Positions 1 to 11,299 of a stretch of DNA of 64,000 bases are shown piece after piece. The stretch's first letter is position 1; each line of letters opens with the position of its first letter. Both the position numbers and the translations under genes were made by a program. The DNA comes from Phycomyces nitens (Eukaryota > Mucoromycota > Mucoromycetes > Mucorales > Phycomycetaceae): positions 3,286,001 through 3,350,000 of the forward strand of contig JAHRBC010000003.1 of NCBI GenBank assembly GCA_022702545.1, written 5' to 3'. The notes beneath the pieces were generated by a model, which did no database searches, had not been told where the DNA came from, and saw nothing but the letters and a program-made list of their open reading frames with translations.

Positions 1-2
1 AG

Positions 3-731
3 CTCGTCTCCACCCACCTGCACTTTGATCATCTCGAACCCATCATTTCCACCACATACCGCGAGATTTCGGGTCAGCTCCAGCACCATATCGAGATCAC
101 CGTCCACGATACCTCACTAGATACCCAATACAGCCGCCAGCACAGCTTCCAGCAATCCCAGTCCCTCGAGGGCATGGATATTGAGATTCTCCAGGCTCAA
201 ATCTCTGGCGCCATCCAGGCCCATACAGAAGGAAATCTTCCTCTCGCGTGGGACAGAGTCGCGGACAAGCTCAGTCGACCTGCCCTGGAAGCATATTTGT
301 CTCAGCTAATTTCAACCCAGTGCGGGATAACTGCTGGATTTCCAGTTCAGGCAGACCAGGCAGACTCGGGCTGTCTGATGGAAAAGGCAGTCAGTCTTTC
401 CACAAACATTGACCACTATATCGCTAGCAACCTTTCCGAGACCTTCTTGACACTTGACCAGACTGTCTTGCCAGACCTACTTGAGCACACGGCCAGGGAC
501 CTCAAACAGGTTCTCGACTATTTTAATGCGGTGTTTCTAAGACACGACGAAAGACAACTCTCTCTTCGGGTGATACCTTGGAACGAGCACACAAACCATG
601 CCAATGCTCCCACAGACATAGAGGCTCAGACCTTTAGTTCCAAGCTCCTTCAGCTTGCATCACGATCGCTCTCCAGTGACGATCACCCCATAGAGTTCTT
701 CTTCAACTATGCCAGTCTGGCCAGAGTCTAG
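3..731 (+). CDS. C-terminal part of an unrecognised protein (5' truncated by the window)
   Basis: An open frame enters from the left edge and runs about 242 codons to a stop at 729-731. The first ATG inside the window (174) is not a convincing start, because the frame upstream of it is open and shows the same codon use. The visible part is mostly helical, with Leu/Gln/His-rich stretches and no transmembrane segment, and it ends in FFFNYASLARV. I do not recognise the family. The surviving portion could be a helical C-terminal domain of a larger scaffold protein, but that is inference. An upstream intron junction inside the first 170 bases cannot be excluded. Confidence 0.6.
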   Translation, partial: LVSTHLHFDHLEPIISTTYREISGQLQHHIEITVHDTSLDTQYSRQHSFQQSQSLEGMDIEILQAQISGAIQAHTEGNLPLAWDRVADKLSRPALEAYLSQLISTQCGITAGFPVQADQADSGCLMEKAVSLSTNIDHYIASNLSETFLTLDQTVLPDLLEHTARDLKQVLDYFNAVFLRHDERQLSLRVIPWNEHTNHANAPTDIEAQTFSSKLLQLASRSLSSDDHPIEFFFNYASLARV

Positions 732-3700
732 GAATCTAATCTCAACACGATAGCGTGGCTCGGCCTTTGACATTTTTTGCACCCAAAAAAAAATCTTTGT
801 TCTGGACCGAAAAAAAAAGCCTTGTAAATATTTCCAGAGACGCAGATTTTCTTGTGTTCAAAAGGGTGTTTTGTACCTTGATCTATAGTCTTAATATGCA
901 ACCATGGACATATATGGCCCAAGATTGCCCAAAAGTCCTTGTTCAACAGACTATTCCTGGATATAAAAAGTAGCCATCTGTCCATCTGTATGTGTATATA
1001 TATATATAATTATAAAAAGATAATTCCAGTAGCTCAACGTCTCTTGTTTGTCTGTCCGAGATATCTATCAATAATCAATAAAATAGAGTATTTCCTTCAA
1101 TAAAAAGAAAGTATAATCATAATTCTAAGCATGTAAATCCAAAAAGAAAAAGAAAAAATGATGCATTGGCGTAGGCGTTTCCAATTTCCTTCTCGTCCGT
1201 CAATCAGGGCCGTGTTTTCAGAAATCTGGGTCGCACCAGCCAAATATCAAATGTTGCAGCCGTCAAGGACCCAAGTTGCACTTGCCAAACTACATGCTTA
1301 TTGGCCTGACGTCCATTTATAGCTATTTTATACTAACAGTTAGAGTCCATAAGTTTATTTTTATTTTAAAATTCTGAGAGTCAATTTGGGTTGTATTTCT
1401 TGCCTTTTGTATTTCAGATTATTCAAATCAAAATTGTAGCACTAATATCAATATTTACCAACCGACCTGGTCGTTACTCTCCTTTATCAATGGCCTATCT
1501 TTAATCAGTAACCATAGCAACCGCATTTTAATATTCTGTCCTAAATCCTGTATCCATGACAGTGCCTCTAATTCTCTATATCTTCTCCGATATATTATTT
1601 GTTATTTGATTGAGTTTTATTGGTTATATTGAACTACCGCCATATGCATTAAAGTATCATTTAATAAACATCCTTACAGAAAATTCCATCCTGGAATGCA
1701 ATTCTCAATATGTTTTTTTTTGAGTCTTTCTTAGAAAACATAGCCTAGACAATCTAAAGACTCTTATATTATTACAAACCAATTCTTTATATATGATATT
1801 CTATGGCAGTATTCTTTCTATTGGGCAACCACATTGTCGGAGATGCAAATCAAAATACATGTTTGTTGACCGGAATCCTAAAATAAAAATAAAAGATTAA
1901 CTGTTTACACTTTCCTATTTAGGGACTTTATTAAGAAACTTTTTGTTTTGGCATCTTTTGTATTGATTTCAAAATAGTCCATCTATGAAAATGCTTTTAG
2001 AATATACTTTGGATAGTGAGGGATTAAAAGGGAACTCCGCATTCAACACAATCGGGTACCAGCAATTTCGAATATCGAATTCTTGGATCGTACTCATTTT
2101 AATCGTGACAGTTTTGCACCCCAAGTGAACAATTAGCACAAGGCATATTTCTTTGGTTGTAATTTTGCGCAACCCAACTATTATAAATCCTAAAAATAGA
2201 TTTTTTAGTCTATAGGCGATCTTTCTCTATTTATCAGCGTAGTTTCAGCCACGACAATTAAAGTGATACTTTCACCTTGGAGGCGTCTTTTTTTTTTCTC
2301 TTCTACTGCGGCTCAGCTTTATGCTAGACACTAGCTTAAGATCAATGATGTAAAGGACAACAATAGACTGCAAATGGTTAATACGCTATTCCGAATACCT
2401 TTTACGCGCCTCGATAAAATAGATAGTCATTCAAATGTCTTTTTTTTTAATGGTCTCGACACAGCAGTTTAATAAATAAACGCGGTCAAATATGACTTTT
2501 GCTATGGGCAACAGTAGAATAAAATTTTGCCATGACGACGTGCTGAAAATCCGATTAAACAGCGAATGTATAGCCTCTTGTTATCTGCCATCAATAATGG
2601 CACAGGACTCAAAGTTAAACTGACGGAGTGGAGTCATACAATTAAGCTCTATATAGACATATGTATAAATATATTTGTTTAATTTTAGGCAAATGTTGTG
2701 CTTCCCGATCCAACTGACCAAATAATTTAGCGTCTTGGCTCGAATTTTAGACTCTGAAACGACAATTGCTTGGCTTTCAGCCTCTTGGTTTATACAATTA
2801 AAGATGCTCCCGTCATTTAAGACCTTTAAAAGTTCCCATTTTCCAATATTCAAGAAGCTAGTGAAGATCGCAAGTATTTCCATATAAAATAATGGTTTTT
2901 TTTTGATTGTTGAAAATACAAGCCTCATAAATCCTCAAGATAATGCTTGGTTACTAAAAGTATTATAAACACTAATATATATATAGTTTCTCTCTAAATT
3001 TACTTATAGCACAGTCAATGGTTTTGCTTATTTTTCTTTCAAAAACATTTGCCCATTTATGAATATAGGCTTTATTGTGTGGATTGTATTCAAATAAAAA
3101 TAAATAAAGTAATAGTACTATTATTATTATTATTCTTATTTTTAAAACGCTTGAGATCAACAAGCCTCTTGTTTCAATTTCAATTTCTTTGTTCCTTTTT
3201 ATCGCCACTACAGGGATTCGTACTGGACCCAAAGACGTGCATTTGATATGTTTGCTTTTAGCAGAAATCCAAGAGTTCTGCATAGAATACATGGAATTAG
3301 TCCAAATAATAGATACAAACAAACATGAATTTTAGCACATCAACATAATAAAATCAATAACAGGTCCTATTTTTTATTGACATCAGAAATACGTCTTTCC
3401 TATTTCCCGTAGCTTGCGATAGAAAATAATCAAATATAATTCTTCTTTCAACTTCTAAACTTTGTTTACTGAAATGTTTCAATAGTGAGCCTTGACCTTT
3501 AATATACATTGTGTGTGTGTTTTTTTTTAAAAAAAAAATCTTTATAATTGAAATTTAAAGTAATCTTTCAATTTTGTGCTCTGCAGAATCTTGTTTATAT
3601 TGACAGGCCATACGTATTCATTAGAATGGCTCTCCATATTTATAACTCTGTTGGCATGGTAATTATAGTCGATGATTCCAATTATATACAATATTCTATA

Positions 3701-4329
3701 AAAAAAATCTTGGCTTGATACAGAAAAAGATGTATATTTATGACCATAGTTTTTACATGATTTCTCACACTAGCTTTGTGCAGTGATGTTGAATCATAAA
3801 TAACATACATTTACAAGTAGTCTAAACCCATGGATCACAAATATACTCCAGAAATTCTGGATCTAATAACCTCCTTGGAGAAACTTATACTATAGAAAAA
3901 CCAAATAATTAGTAATTACGGCAATATTTTAAAGCAATGATGATTTTATAAAGTTTAAGTTATCAAAGTTTAAATTGACGGTGCATCTTTAAAATATTGG
4001 TTAAATACAAAAATCATAAGTGTGTTTTCTGTTAAAGAACAGGTTGATTTCGAACCCTTTGTAGAATACAGCAATATACGCTGTTATAGGTTAAAGGACA
4101 TATATTATATTTCTCCTGATAATAGACTTTTAAACGTTATCATTTCATCATCATTATCGTTTTTGGTTTAACTGTGATAACACAAAAAATATATATATGC
4201 ACTAAAAGTCTAGCATTGTGTGCATTCTTCCGTTATGTTCAAGTGCTTGTAAAAGATCTAGAATTGGATTGTAAAAGCATATATCTTAATTGGTATTTTA
4301 TATTACTCTTTATTCAGAAAACATTTTGA
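732..4329. other. Gene-free AT-rich intergenic region
   Basis: I see no credible gene. The open frames here are short, AT-driven and lack family resemblance. Simple-sequence runs include a TA tract near 1000 and a T9A10 block at 3520-3538. Text near 1340-1400 hints at old transposon debris but is too degraded to classify. Confidence 0.6.
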
Positions 4330-4770
4330 AGTTTCTTGACTCTCGGTATTCTTGCAATGCATGTTCACGTATTCTCAATTGGGCTGAGATCATGACTATA
4401 TGCAGGCCATTTTATCACCTCAAAATCTACATTATCTTGGAGCCCTTTTAATTATTCTGCTAAAGTGACATGGACCGCTGTTTTTCTAAAATACAAGAGT
4501 CCTATTATTCTATAGATTGTTTTTAAAAGGAATCAGTGCGTTTTAAAGTATGTTCCTATACTCCCATTGCGCAAGATTGTTTTGGTCAACTCCAAGGGGT
4601 CCAAAACTATCGGACCAGCCACATCTCCAAGTTATTACATATTCTCGTTCACGCTGAATGATTAGGCACATACAGTTACCACCATATTTCTCTTATCAAT
4701 TCATCAGACTTATACACCTTTACATTATTGGATCAGCATAAATGTATACTATTTACTCCAAAAAGTTCGA
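4330..4770 (-). pseudogene. Decayed Tc1/mariner transposase (C-terminal half)
   Basis: Reading the minus strand, the segment about 4365-4409 encodes WPAYSHDLSPIENTW, which matches the Tc1/mariner hallmark around the last catalytic acidic residue (WPxxSPDLNPIExxW). Upstream in the same strand are LVFQKNSGPCHF (compare fQQDNAPCH) and a degraded block resembling the 'YGGGSVMVWG' region. The frames are shifted and interrupted by stops, so no functional protein can be made. It lies just outside the left arm of the large palindrome, and a relationship between the two is possible but unproven. Confidence 0.75.
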
Positions 4771-5137
4771 TACCCATTCTTATTGATCTCTCTGACATGT
4801 TAAGCAAAGTCTGAGCGTCTTTATTAATAACCGTTAGTAATGCAAGATTTTACAGATTTTTACAATGGCTCGTATGTAGAATCTTGATAAAAGCACCCAA
4901 TTTATTTATCAAGATGTATCCTCCAAATTTATGGTCAGTACAGGTTAAATACTTTGCTTTTATTATGAAATATATTGCTGGTGATATATAGATCATGTAG
5001 CATATCGGGAATTAAAGAAAAAAAAAGTCTTGGTGGACGAAAGTCAAAATAAAAAGAGAGGAAAAGAGGTGAGCTAACAGTAATAAGATGGAAGCTGGAC
5101 CCTACTCTCCCCTTTGTGGCTGTAATTATGGTCAGTG

Positions 5138-5996
5138 CAGACTCATGCCAATAATGATGGGTATTAAGTAAAACTCCACAAAATAAAGAGTCGATACCTA
5201 CATTCTTCTTTTTCACAAGACTTTTCTTGCTCAAATCACTCATCTCAACAGGACTTTTACGAAACAAAAATATTTTAGGTTATAAAGAGGACCTTCTATT
5301 ATCGAAACTCTTGTGAATAGATTGCCTCTAGCTATTTCTGAGAAAGCCAATGCACCCATACGAAAAATATGCAATACTATCAAAAAATGGAGAGATACTG
5401 AAAGTGTATCTCGTAAGAAACGAAAAAGGAACTTTCGAGTTTATAAATGAGCGAAACCAATGCAATCTAGTCAATTAAATGGAGAATAACCGTACAACAC
5501 TTGGAAATCTTCCAGCCTTTGTGTCAAACAAAATGGGTTATTCAATCTTCAAGTCTACAATTCAGAAAAATACTTGTAGAATCGCTATTTCTTTTTGGAA
5601 AATGTATACAAATCATGGTGTTTAAATGTACATGGGAAAAAAATAACATTTGCTAATCACTCTAGAGAATCTAATTAAAAATTGAATCGTGGCATTTGAA
5701 GTAATGAATCAAGATTTACACTGTTCCTCATCACAGAAAAAATGATTCGCATAATACGATGGTTATGCTCATTTATATAGTGGTCGGTAAATATTTAATA
5801 AATTAATATAAAGAATGGTTTAATTATACCTATAAAATAGTAATGTTTGAGGCGGAATTACGTTGAAATAAGTGACATTCTGGCTATTTTTGCGGTAGGG
5901 TCAAATAAATCATAGTACACTATTACTATTCATTCTTGATTATTTGGATGGTACGACTAATGACATACTGAAACAGATCGAAAAAGGGGTAATTAA
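5138..5996 (+). repeat. Left arm of the palindrome
   Basis: About 859 bp, matching the reverse complement of 6083-6940. It contains the outer mini-frame (MFRKSPVEMSDL... on the minus strand) and AT-rich sequence with stop codons in all frames. Confidence 0.85.
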
Positions 5997-6082
5997 AAAT
6001 GAGTAAACAAAACAAAAAAGGAGTTCATTGTATCTATATATGTTAATAAATGAAGAGAAAATATAAGCAAGTTTTATTTTTT

Positions 6083-6940
6083 TATTACCTCTTTTTCGAT
6101 CTGTTTCAGTATATCATTAGTCGTACCATCCAAATAATCAAGAATGAATAGTAATAGTGTACTATGATTTATTTGACCCTACCGCAAAAATAGCCAGAAT
6201 GTCACTTATTTCAACGTAATTCCGCCTCAAACATTACTATTTTATAGGTATAATTAAACCATTCTTTATATTAATTTATTAAATATTTACCGACCACTAT
6301 ATAAATGAGCATAACCATCGTATTATGCGAATCATTTTTTCTGTGATGAGGAACAGTGTAAATCTTGATTCATTACTTCAAATGCCACGATTCAATTTTT
6401 AATTAGATTCTCTAGAGTGATTAGCAAATGTTATTTTTTTTCCCATGTACATTTAAACACCATGATTTGTATACATTTTCCAAAAAGAAATAGCGATTCT
6501 ACAAGTATTTTTCTGAATTGTAGACTTGAAGATTGAATAACCCATTTTGTTTGACACAAAGGCTGGAAGATTTCCAAGTGTTGTACGGTTATTCTCCATT
6601 TAATTGACTAGATTGCATTGGTTTCGCTCATTTATAAACTCGAAAGTTCCTTTTTCGTTTCTTACGAGATACACTTTCAGTATCTCTCCATTTTTTGATA
6701 GTATTGCATATTTTTCGTATGGGTGCATTGGCTTTCTCAGAAATAGCTAGAGGCAATCTATTCACAAGAGTTTCGATAATAGAAGGTCCTCTTTATAACC
6801 TAAAATATTTTTGTTTCGTAAAAGTCCTGTTGAGATGAGTGATTTGAGCAAGAAAAGTCTTGTGAAAAAGAAGAATGTAGGTATCGACTCTTTATTTTGT
6901 GGAGTTTTACTTAATACCCATCATTATTGGCATGAGTCTG
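6083..6940 (-). repeat. Right arm of the palindrome
   Basis: About 858 bp, the inverted copy of the left arm. Beyond 6940 the sequence diverges at once from the left flank, which defines the repeat end. Confidence 0.85.
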
Positions 6941-7482
6941 TATACCGAGATAAGAATTGGATGTGTAGAAAATTGCCATTATTACTCTCATTTGATTAGA
7001 ATACTTAAGCAGTACTTTTGTAGATTTTTTAACCTTTTAAACAAATATCATGACATGCACCAATGTTATCCTTGTAGGTAAGTGCTGGTTAAAATGGATA
7101 ATCTTGCTTGAAAGAATACTTTATCATGTAGTCACAAAACAAGAACCAGCTTAACACAATAAGTCACCATCTATTAATATTTGATATAATTTGTAAAAGT
7201 CATGGTTAGGTAGATATACCTTTAACACATCAAAGCAAAACTATTAACATTGAATAGGAATGGATCCATAATAGACATTTGATGGGCTCAAATCACAAAC
7301 CTTTGCAACTATCAAACACTAGATACTATGGGATTTCCTTTAACCGAATAAATATACATAGACCATTATTTCCCATTCACATTAAACAATCCTTTAAATT
7401 TAGAGACTCTGAAGCCAAGCCACCGATTTTTGTTTTTAATGAATAAAAATGTTTAACAGATAATATATGATTAGCTGAAAAC
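6941..7482. other. Intergenic, AT-rich
   Basis: No gene seen between the palindrome and the 3' end of RPL7. It presumably contains the RPL7 3' UTR and poly(A) signal on the minus strand. Confidence 0.5.
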
Positions 7483-8507
7483 TTAGTTCATGGACTGAAC
7501 GAGCTTGTTGATGAAGTTCTCACGGTCACCAGCATCACCACCCTCGACAAAGTGCAAGAACTTGCGAGAGTGCCACAACTTGTTGGGGTTGGAGAGCTTG
7601 AAGGGCCACAAGAAGTTGGAGGCCTCCTTGAAGTGGGGACCAACGGTGGCAATCTCGTTGATCAAATCCTCAACACAGACAATGTTGTACTTGCCGAGAC
7701 CCTGCTCGATAACGGAGTTATCGTGGATGGGGATTCTCTGCTTGTTGGACTTGGCATATCCACGCTTGTAGATCAACTCACGGATGGTCTTCTGGTTGGG
7801 GTAACCGTAGGCGACGTAGGGCTGGACCAACTGGAGCATCTCAGAGGTGGCCTTGTTCAACTTGACAAAGACACCGTTGTTGATCTGCAACAAACGGAGC
7901 AACTGGAGAACCTTGCGGGGCTTGGGGGCAATGTTGTTGATACCGCGGATACGGACAACGAAGACAAGCTTGGGCTGAGCGGGGACGTAGAAGTCACCGT
8001 TCTTCTTGGCCTGACGACGGAGGAAGATCTCGCGTCTCTCGGCAGCCTTGTTCTCGGCGTGGTAGGTGGCAGCACGCTTGAAGAGATCACGTCTCTTGGC
8101 AATGCGGGCCTTCTTGGCCTCAGCCTTCTTGGCAACAAGGGCAGCAGCGGCCTTGGCGCAGGACTGGTTCTTCTTCAAGAGAGTCTCGGGGACGAGGACT
8201 TCGTTGGCGGCAGGAACGTTGCTATAAAGTAGAGTAAATTAGATTTGACGATTCTTCTAGACAACTTTGCATCCAGTAGGGCGGTATCCAATAGTTGAAA
8301 GAAGAAGAGAAAGGTATAATTCGATATCCAACAATGACCAAAGTAGTAATGGGATCTCAGCCACCCATCATGAACATTTCTCATTCATTAGGATAATGAA
8401 GTATGTTGCTTTTTTGGTAGTTGTCGTATAGCCGATATTCATAATCCTCTTTCGTTGCTAGTCTTTGTTCCATTTATCATCTTATGGAAAACTTACTAAG
8501 CGACCAT
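7483..8507 (-). CDS. RPL7: 60S ribosomal protein L7 (uL30)
   Basis: This is a structural protein of the large cytosolic ribosomal subunit. The spliced model has two exons: 8507-8497 (only 11 nt, ATGGTCGCTTA, donor GTAAGT) and 8221-7483. The intron is 275 nt and the protein 249 residues, as expected for eukaryotic L7. The N-terminus [21 protein letters not shown] leads into the basic Lys/Ala/Arg-rich extension typical of L7. The uL30 core follows ([14 protein letters not shown], then [15 protein letters not shown]), and the C-terminus has the conserved [10 protein letters not shown] and [10 protein letters not shown] tiny first exon with a long first intron is a common layout for fungal ribosomal protein genes and often carries regulatory signals. 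Identity is very secure; the 11-nt first exon is inferred from frame and splice consensus. Confidence 0.96.
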
Positions 8508-8705
8508 GGTAGCACCTATACGGAAAGAGGAGGTCAAAAAAAAGCTCTGAAGAAAATTTTTTATTTGCTTTCGAGCAAAAAAAAAATGGCTGTGACGTTG
8601 AAATGAGAAAAAATTGGCGGCTACTTAAAACTCGACGAATAAAGTATATAAATGTGTGTGGGTGTTAAATGAATGGATCGAATGTATGAAACTTATTAAT
8701 GTATT

Positions 8706-10844
8706 CTATGAAGGCTTGTTTTTGAATGCTTTATGAACCTTCCACTGATCTTTGGAGAGCGAGGGGTTGGGAGGGTATAATGTAGAAGATGAGTAGAGGT
8801 GATCATTTGAGGACATCTTCTTGAATGGTTCCTGGATCAATGGGTCAGAGTGGGTCGACTGTGTAAATGAAGATTGGTAGAGACCACTAGATGATTTCTT
8901 TGTAATTGGTTGGCCATGTCCATAATTGAACAGATCAGATTGGCTAATGTCAGGGTAGGTCCTTGTCTTTGACTGGTTGGGTAGAGGTTGTGCACTTTGG
9001 AAGCGATTGACAGGGTAATCTTGTTTGTAAGATTGTTCGGATGATCTGAAATGTTGTGGGTTAGTAGTCGCCGATTGTCCCACTCTTCGAAAGTCCATTG
9101 GTATCGGCTGAAATACAGGGGTGTCTACAAAAGAAGACGCGGCTGGCCCTGACAGATCTTCACTGGCATGTCGCTGCTGCTCTTGGATCATACTTAGTAC
9201 AAAATTCGTGTGCGACATATCTGTTGAGTCTTTTGTTTTGAGCGAGCCTCTGTCCTGGTTTATTACATCTTCCTTGTCCTTTTTCTTGCCATGGCGGAAG
9301 ATGCTTGGGATAACCTTTGAGAGTTGATCTCTAGTCTGTGAAAGAGGTCGCTGAGTCTGTTTCTGAATAGGTAGATCGTATCGTGATTTTATAAATGGTG
9401 TATGATGAACTTCTTCAGGAGAATCGTCAGAATCATCTGTCGTTACTTCAAAGGAAGGCATCAGTGGTGGTAAACCGCCTATGGGTGCAGGCACTTGTTT
9501 TACTTGCAGACTATCTTCCTCTTTTTGGCTTGTGGAATCTTTGATTTGTTTAGGTATCTCCCTGCTTTTTATTCCAATGTTTGCCGTAACTTTCTCTGTA
9601 TGTTCTATAGCAGTCTTGGCTGCTGCTATAGTAGACGCCACCTTTGCTGTCCTGTCTGCGACATCTTTTTCTGCAGAATCTATTTTGGCTGTAACAATTT
9701 CGGCTACAATGTTTATGTGTTCCCTTTCGACTTTTGGAGAAATGTCTATTCGAATGTCAACTGGGGTCACAATAGCGGATTCCTTGGGCACACTGCTTGT
9801 TTCAAGTACATGGCTCTTTACACTCTCGGAATCATTTTCAATTATGCTCTCCGATACGTCTTCAGATTCATAAAAACCGGATTCGCTGTAACCATCAGAG
9901 TATATTGACGATTCTTCTGCTTTGCATCGTTCTATTTCGTCTTCAATCGCATTTATCATATCCTAAGGTAAAATAGGCATCAGCAAATAATGGGCCAGAG
10001 TAGCACCTTTGTACAACTTGCATTAAAGCTAAGAACAAGTGGATCTGTCTCTTCCACCATGTAAGACATAAACTCGGCCTCTGCAATGGAATTTTCCTAT
10101 AAAGAGAATTAATATACACCAGAAATGATCGCCATAACAAGCTAAATGTCAAACCTCTAAAAGTGCATTGTTTTCATGCATACTTGCTACTCTATCTGTC
10201 CCATCGCTTATGTAAGCTAGATCGCCTTTGGACACCAAATATGAACAGTTGATTACTGTAAATACTATTTTAAATCATCGTAGTTTTTGTACCTACCTAT
10301 TGATTCTGTGTTTTTGCTGTTTGATTCGAGCCGTAGGATTGTTGCAATTGCTTCGTCCATATTTTCAACATGAGTTTTTGTCAAAATGTCCATCTCTGCC
10401 GCATGCTGTTTTTTCAGTATCCGGTCTTGCTCTATATAATATTCAAGCCATGAGCTCAAGGGAACAAATCCAAGATACATATATACACAGTACCTTTAAT
10501 TGCCTCTAGAGATTCTTCATACATATTCTTGTAGTCTTCGGCCTTCTTTTTCCATGCTAGAGCAGCTTCTTTCAAGGACCTTACTTCGGCCTTGAAAGTA
10601 TATTAATTAATTGAAACTAGCCAAAATGCTCTTTATATACCTCTTTGTGGGCCAATGCTTTTTGTAGCTTGTCGATGTTTAACTTTAGACCATGTTCTCT
10701 CTCGCTGGCCTCTTCAAATTTAGCGTTCATCTGTATGACAGATGCGATATTCGTAAAGGTCGCTGGTGGAAGAGCAGATTTTTTTCTCGTGGCTGGGTTC
10801 GAGGAAGACCCGTGTATGTTGACAGAGGGGAAGCCGTACTTCAT
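8706..10844 (-). CDS. Unknown coiled-coil, Ser/Thr-rich protein
   Basis: Spliced from six exons (about 10844-10641, 10590-10498, 10437-10303, 10257-10156, 10097-10005 and 9962-8706), giving about 625 residues. All junctions keep frame. The N-terminal third is a predicted coiled coil: ASEREHGLKLNIDKLQKALA in exon 1, then Lys/Glu-rich KEAALAWKKKAEDYKNMYEE and RILKKQHAAEMDILTKTHVE. The long last exon is acidic at its start (SDGYSESGFYESEDVSES), then Ala/Thr/Lys-rich, and ends in a disordered Ser/Pro/Gln tail. I see no catalytic motif, signal peptide or membrane segment. The architecture suggests a cytoskeletal, septum or tethering scaffold, but this is inference only. It is transcribed in tandem with RPL7, ending 198 bp upstream of it. 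Confidence 0.75.
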
Positions 10845-11299
10845 TCGATGGTCGGTATAGATGTGGTTGGATAAAGAAGAGTGAGAAATAATACTTTAAA
10901 AAAAGAAGGAAACCAGGTTTGGGCATCTATTTAGTTCGAGTCACTTGGTTTATTAGATATTTGCTTTGGATTGTTTTCAGACACATTGGCTCACTGTCCA
11001 AATAAGGAAAGCTTGTTTCTATCTGTAATTTGGTTGTTGTTGGTGTTCATTTTTGGTCAAGAACAACGGAAAGGGACATCATACCATGGTATTCGAAATA
11101 CCATATCATCTGCCAAGCAAAAGTTGCTACTCATAAACAATCGTCATTTATCGCACTTTTCTATATGGCTGTTTATTCTACATATACAGTGTATATAATT
11201 TTTGTTTTTTTGTTTTTTGAAAAATAAAGCTATTTTATAATGTCAATGTAAGATTCTATAAAGAAGTGTTGTGAATATGATGTGTGAAAGGGATATAGC
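10845..11299. other. Intergenic between NDE and the coiled-coil gene
   Basis: It holds the 5' flank of the coiled-coil gene and the 3' flank of NDE, both minus strand. The only open frames are short and of no recognisable family. Confidence 0.5.

Larger units (their letters stand above)
5138..6940. repeat. Giant near-perfect palindrome (inverted repeat, ~860-bp arms, ~85-bp centre)
   Basis: The left arm (about 5138-5996) and right arm (about 6083-6940) are reverse complements of each other along their whole length. Both outer ends carry the same small reading frame beginning MFRKSPVEMSDL, on the minus strand at the left (from 5267) and on the plus strand at the right (from 6811). The outer boundary is sharp: cagactcatg at 5138 pairs with catgagtctg ending at 6940, and the flanks beyond are unrelated. 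I found only a few differences near the centre, for example gtcatt/atcatt and gggg/gagg. Reading into the arms, stretches such as SRKKRKR followed by a stop resemble a broken transposase helix-turn-helix linker, so a fold-back transposon or transposon-derived inversion is likely. No intact transposase is present. An assembly artefact is the alternative. Confidence 0.85.

Noticed and set aside
4040..4060. tRNA B-box-like text (ttcgaaccc, also near 17550)
   Set aside because: No A-box, no acceptor stem pairing and no cloverleaf around either site.
7552..8232. 226-codon plus-strand open frame over RPL7
   Set aside because: It is an exact antisense shadow of the ribosomal protein exon, created by codon bias; its composition (Leu/Val/Gly) has no family match.
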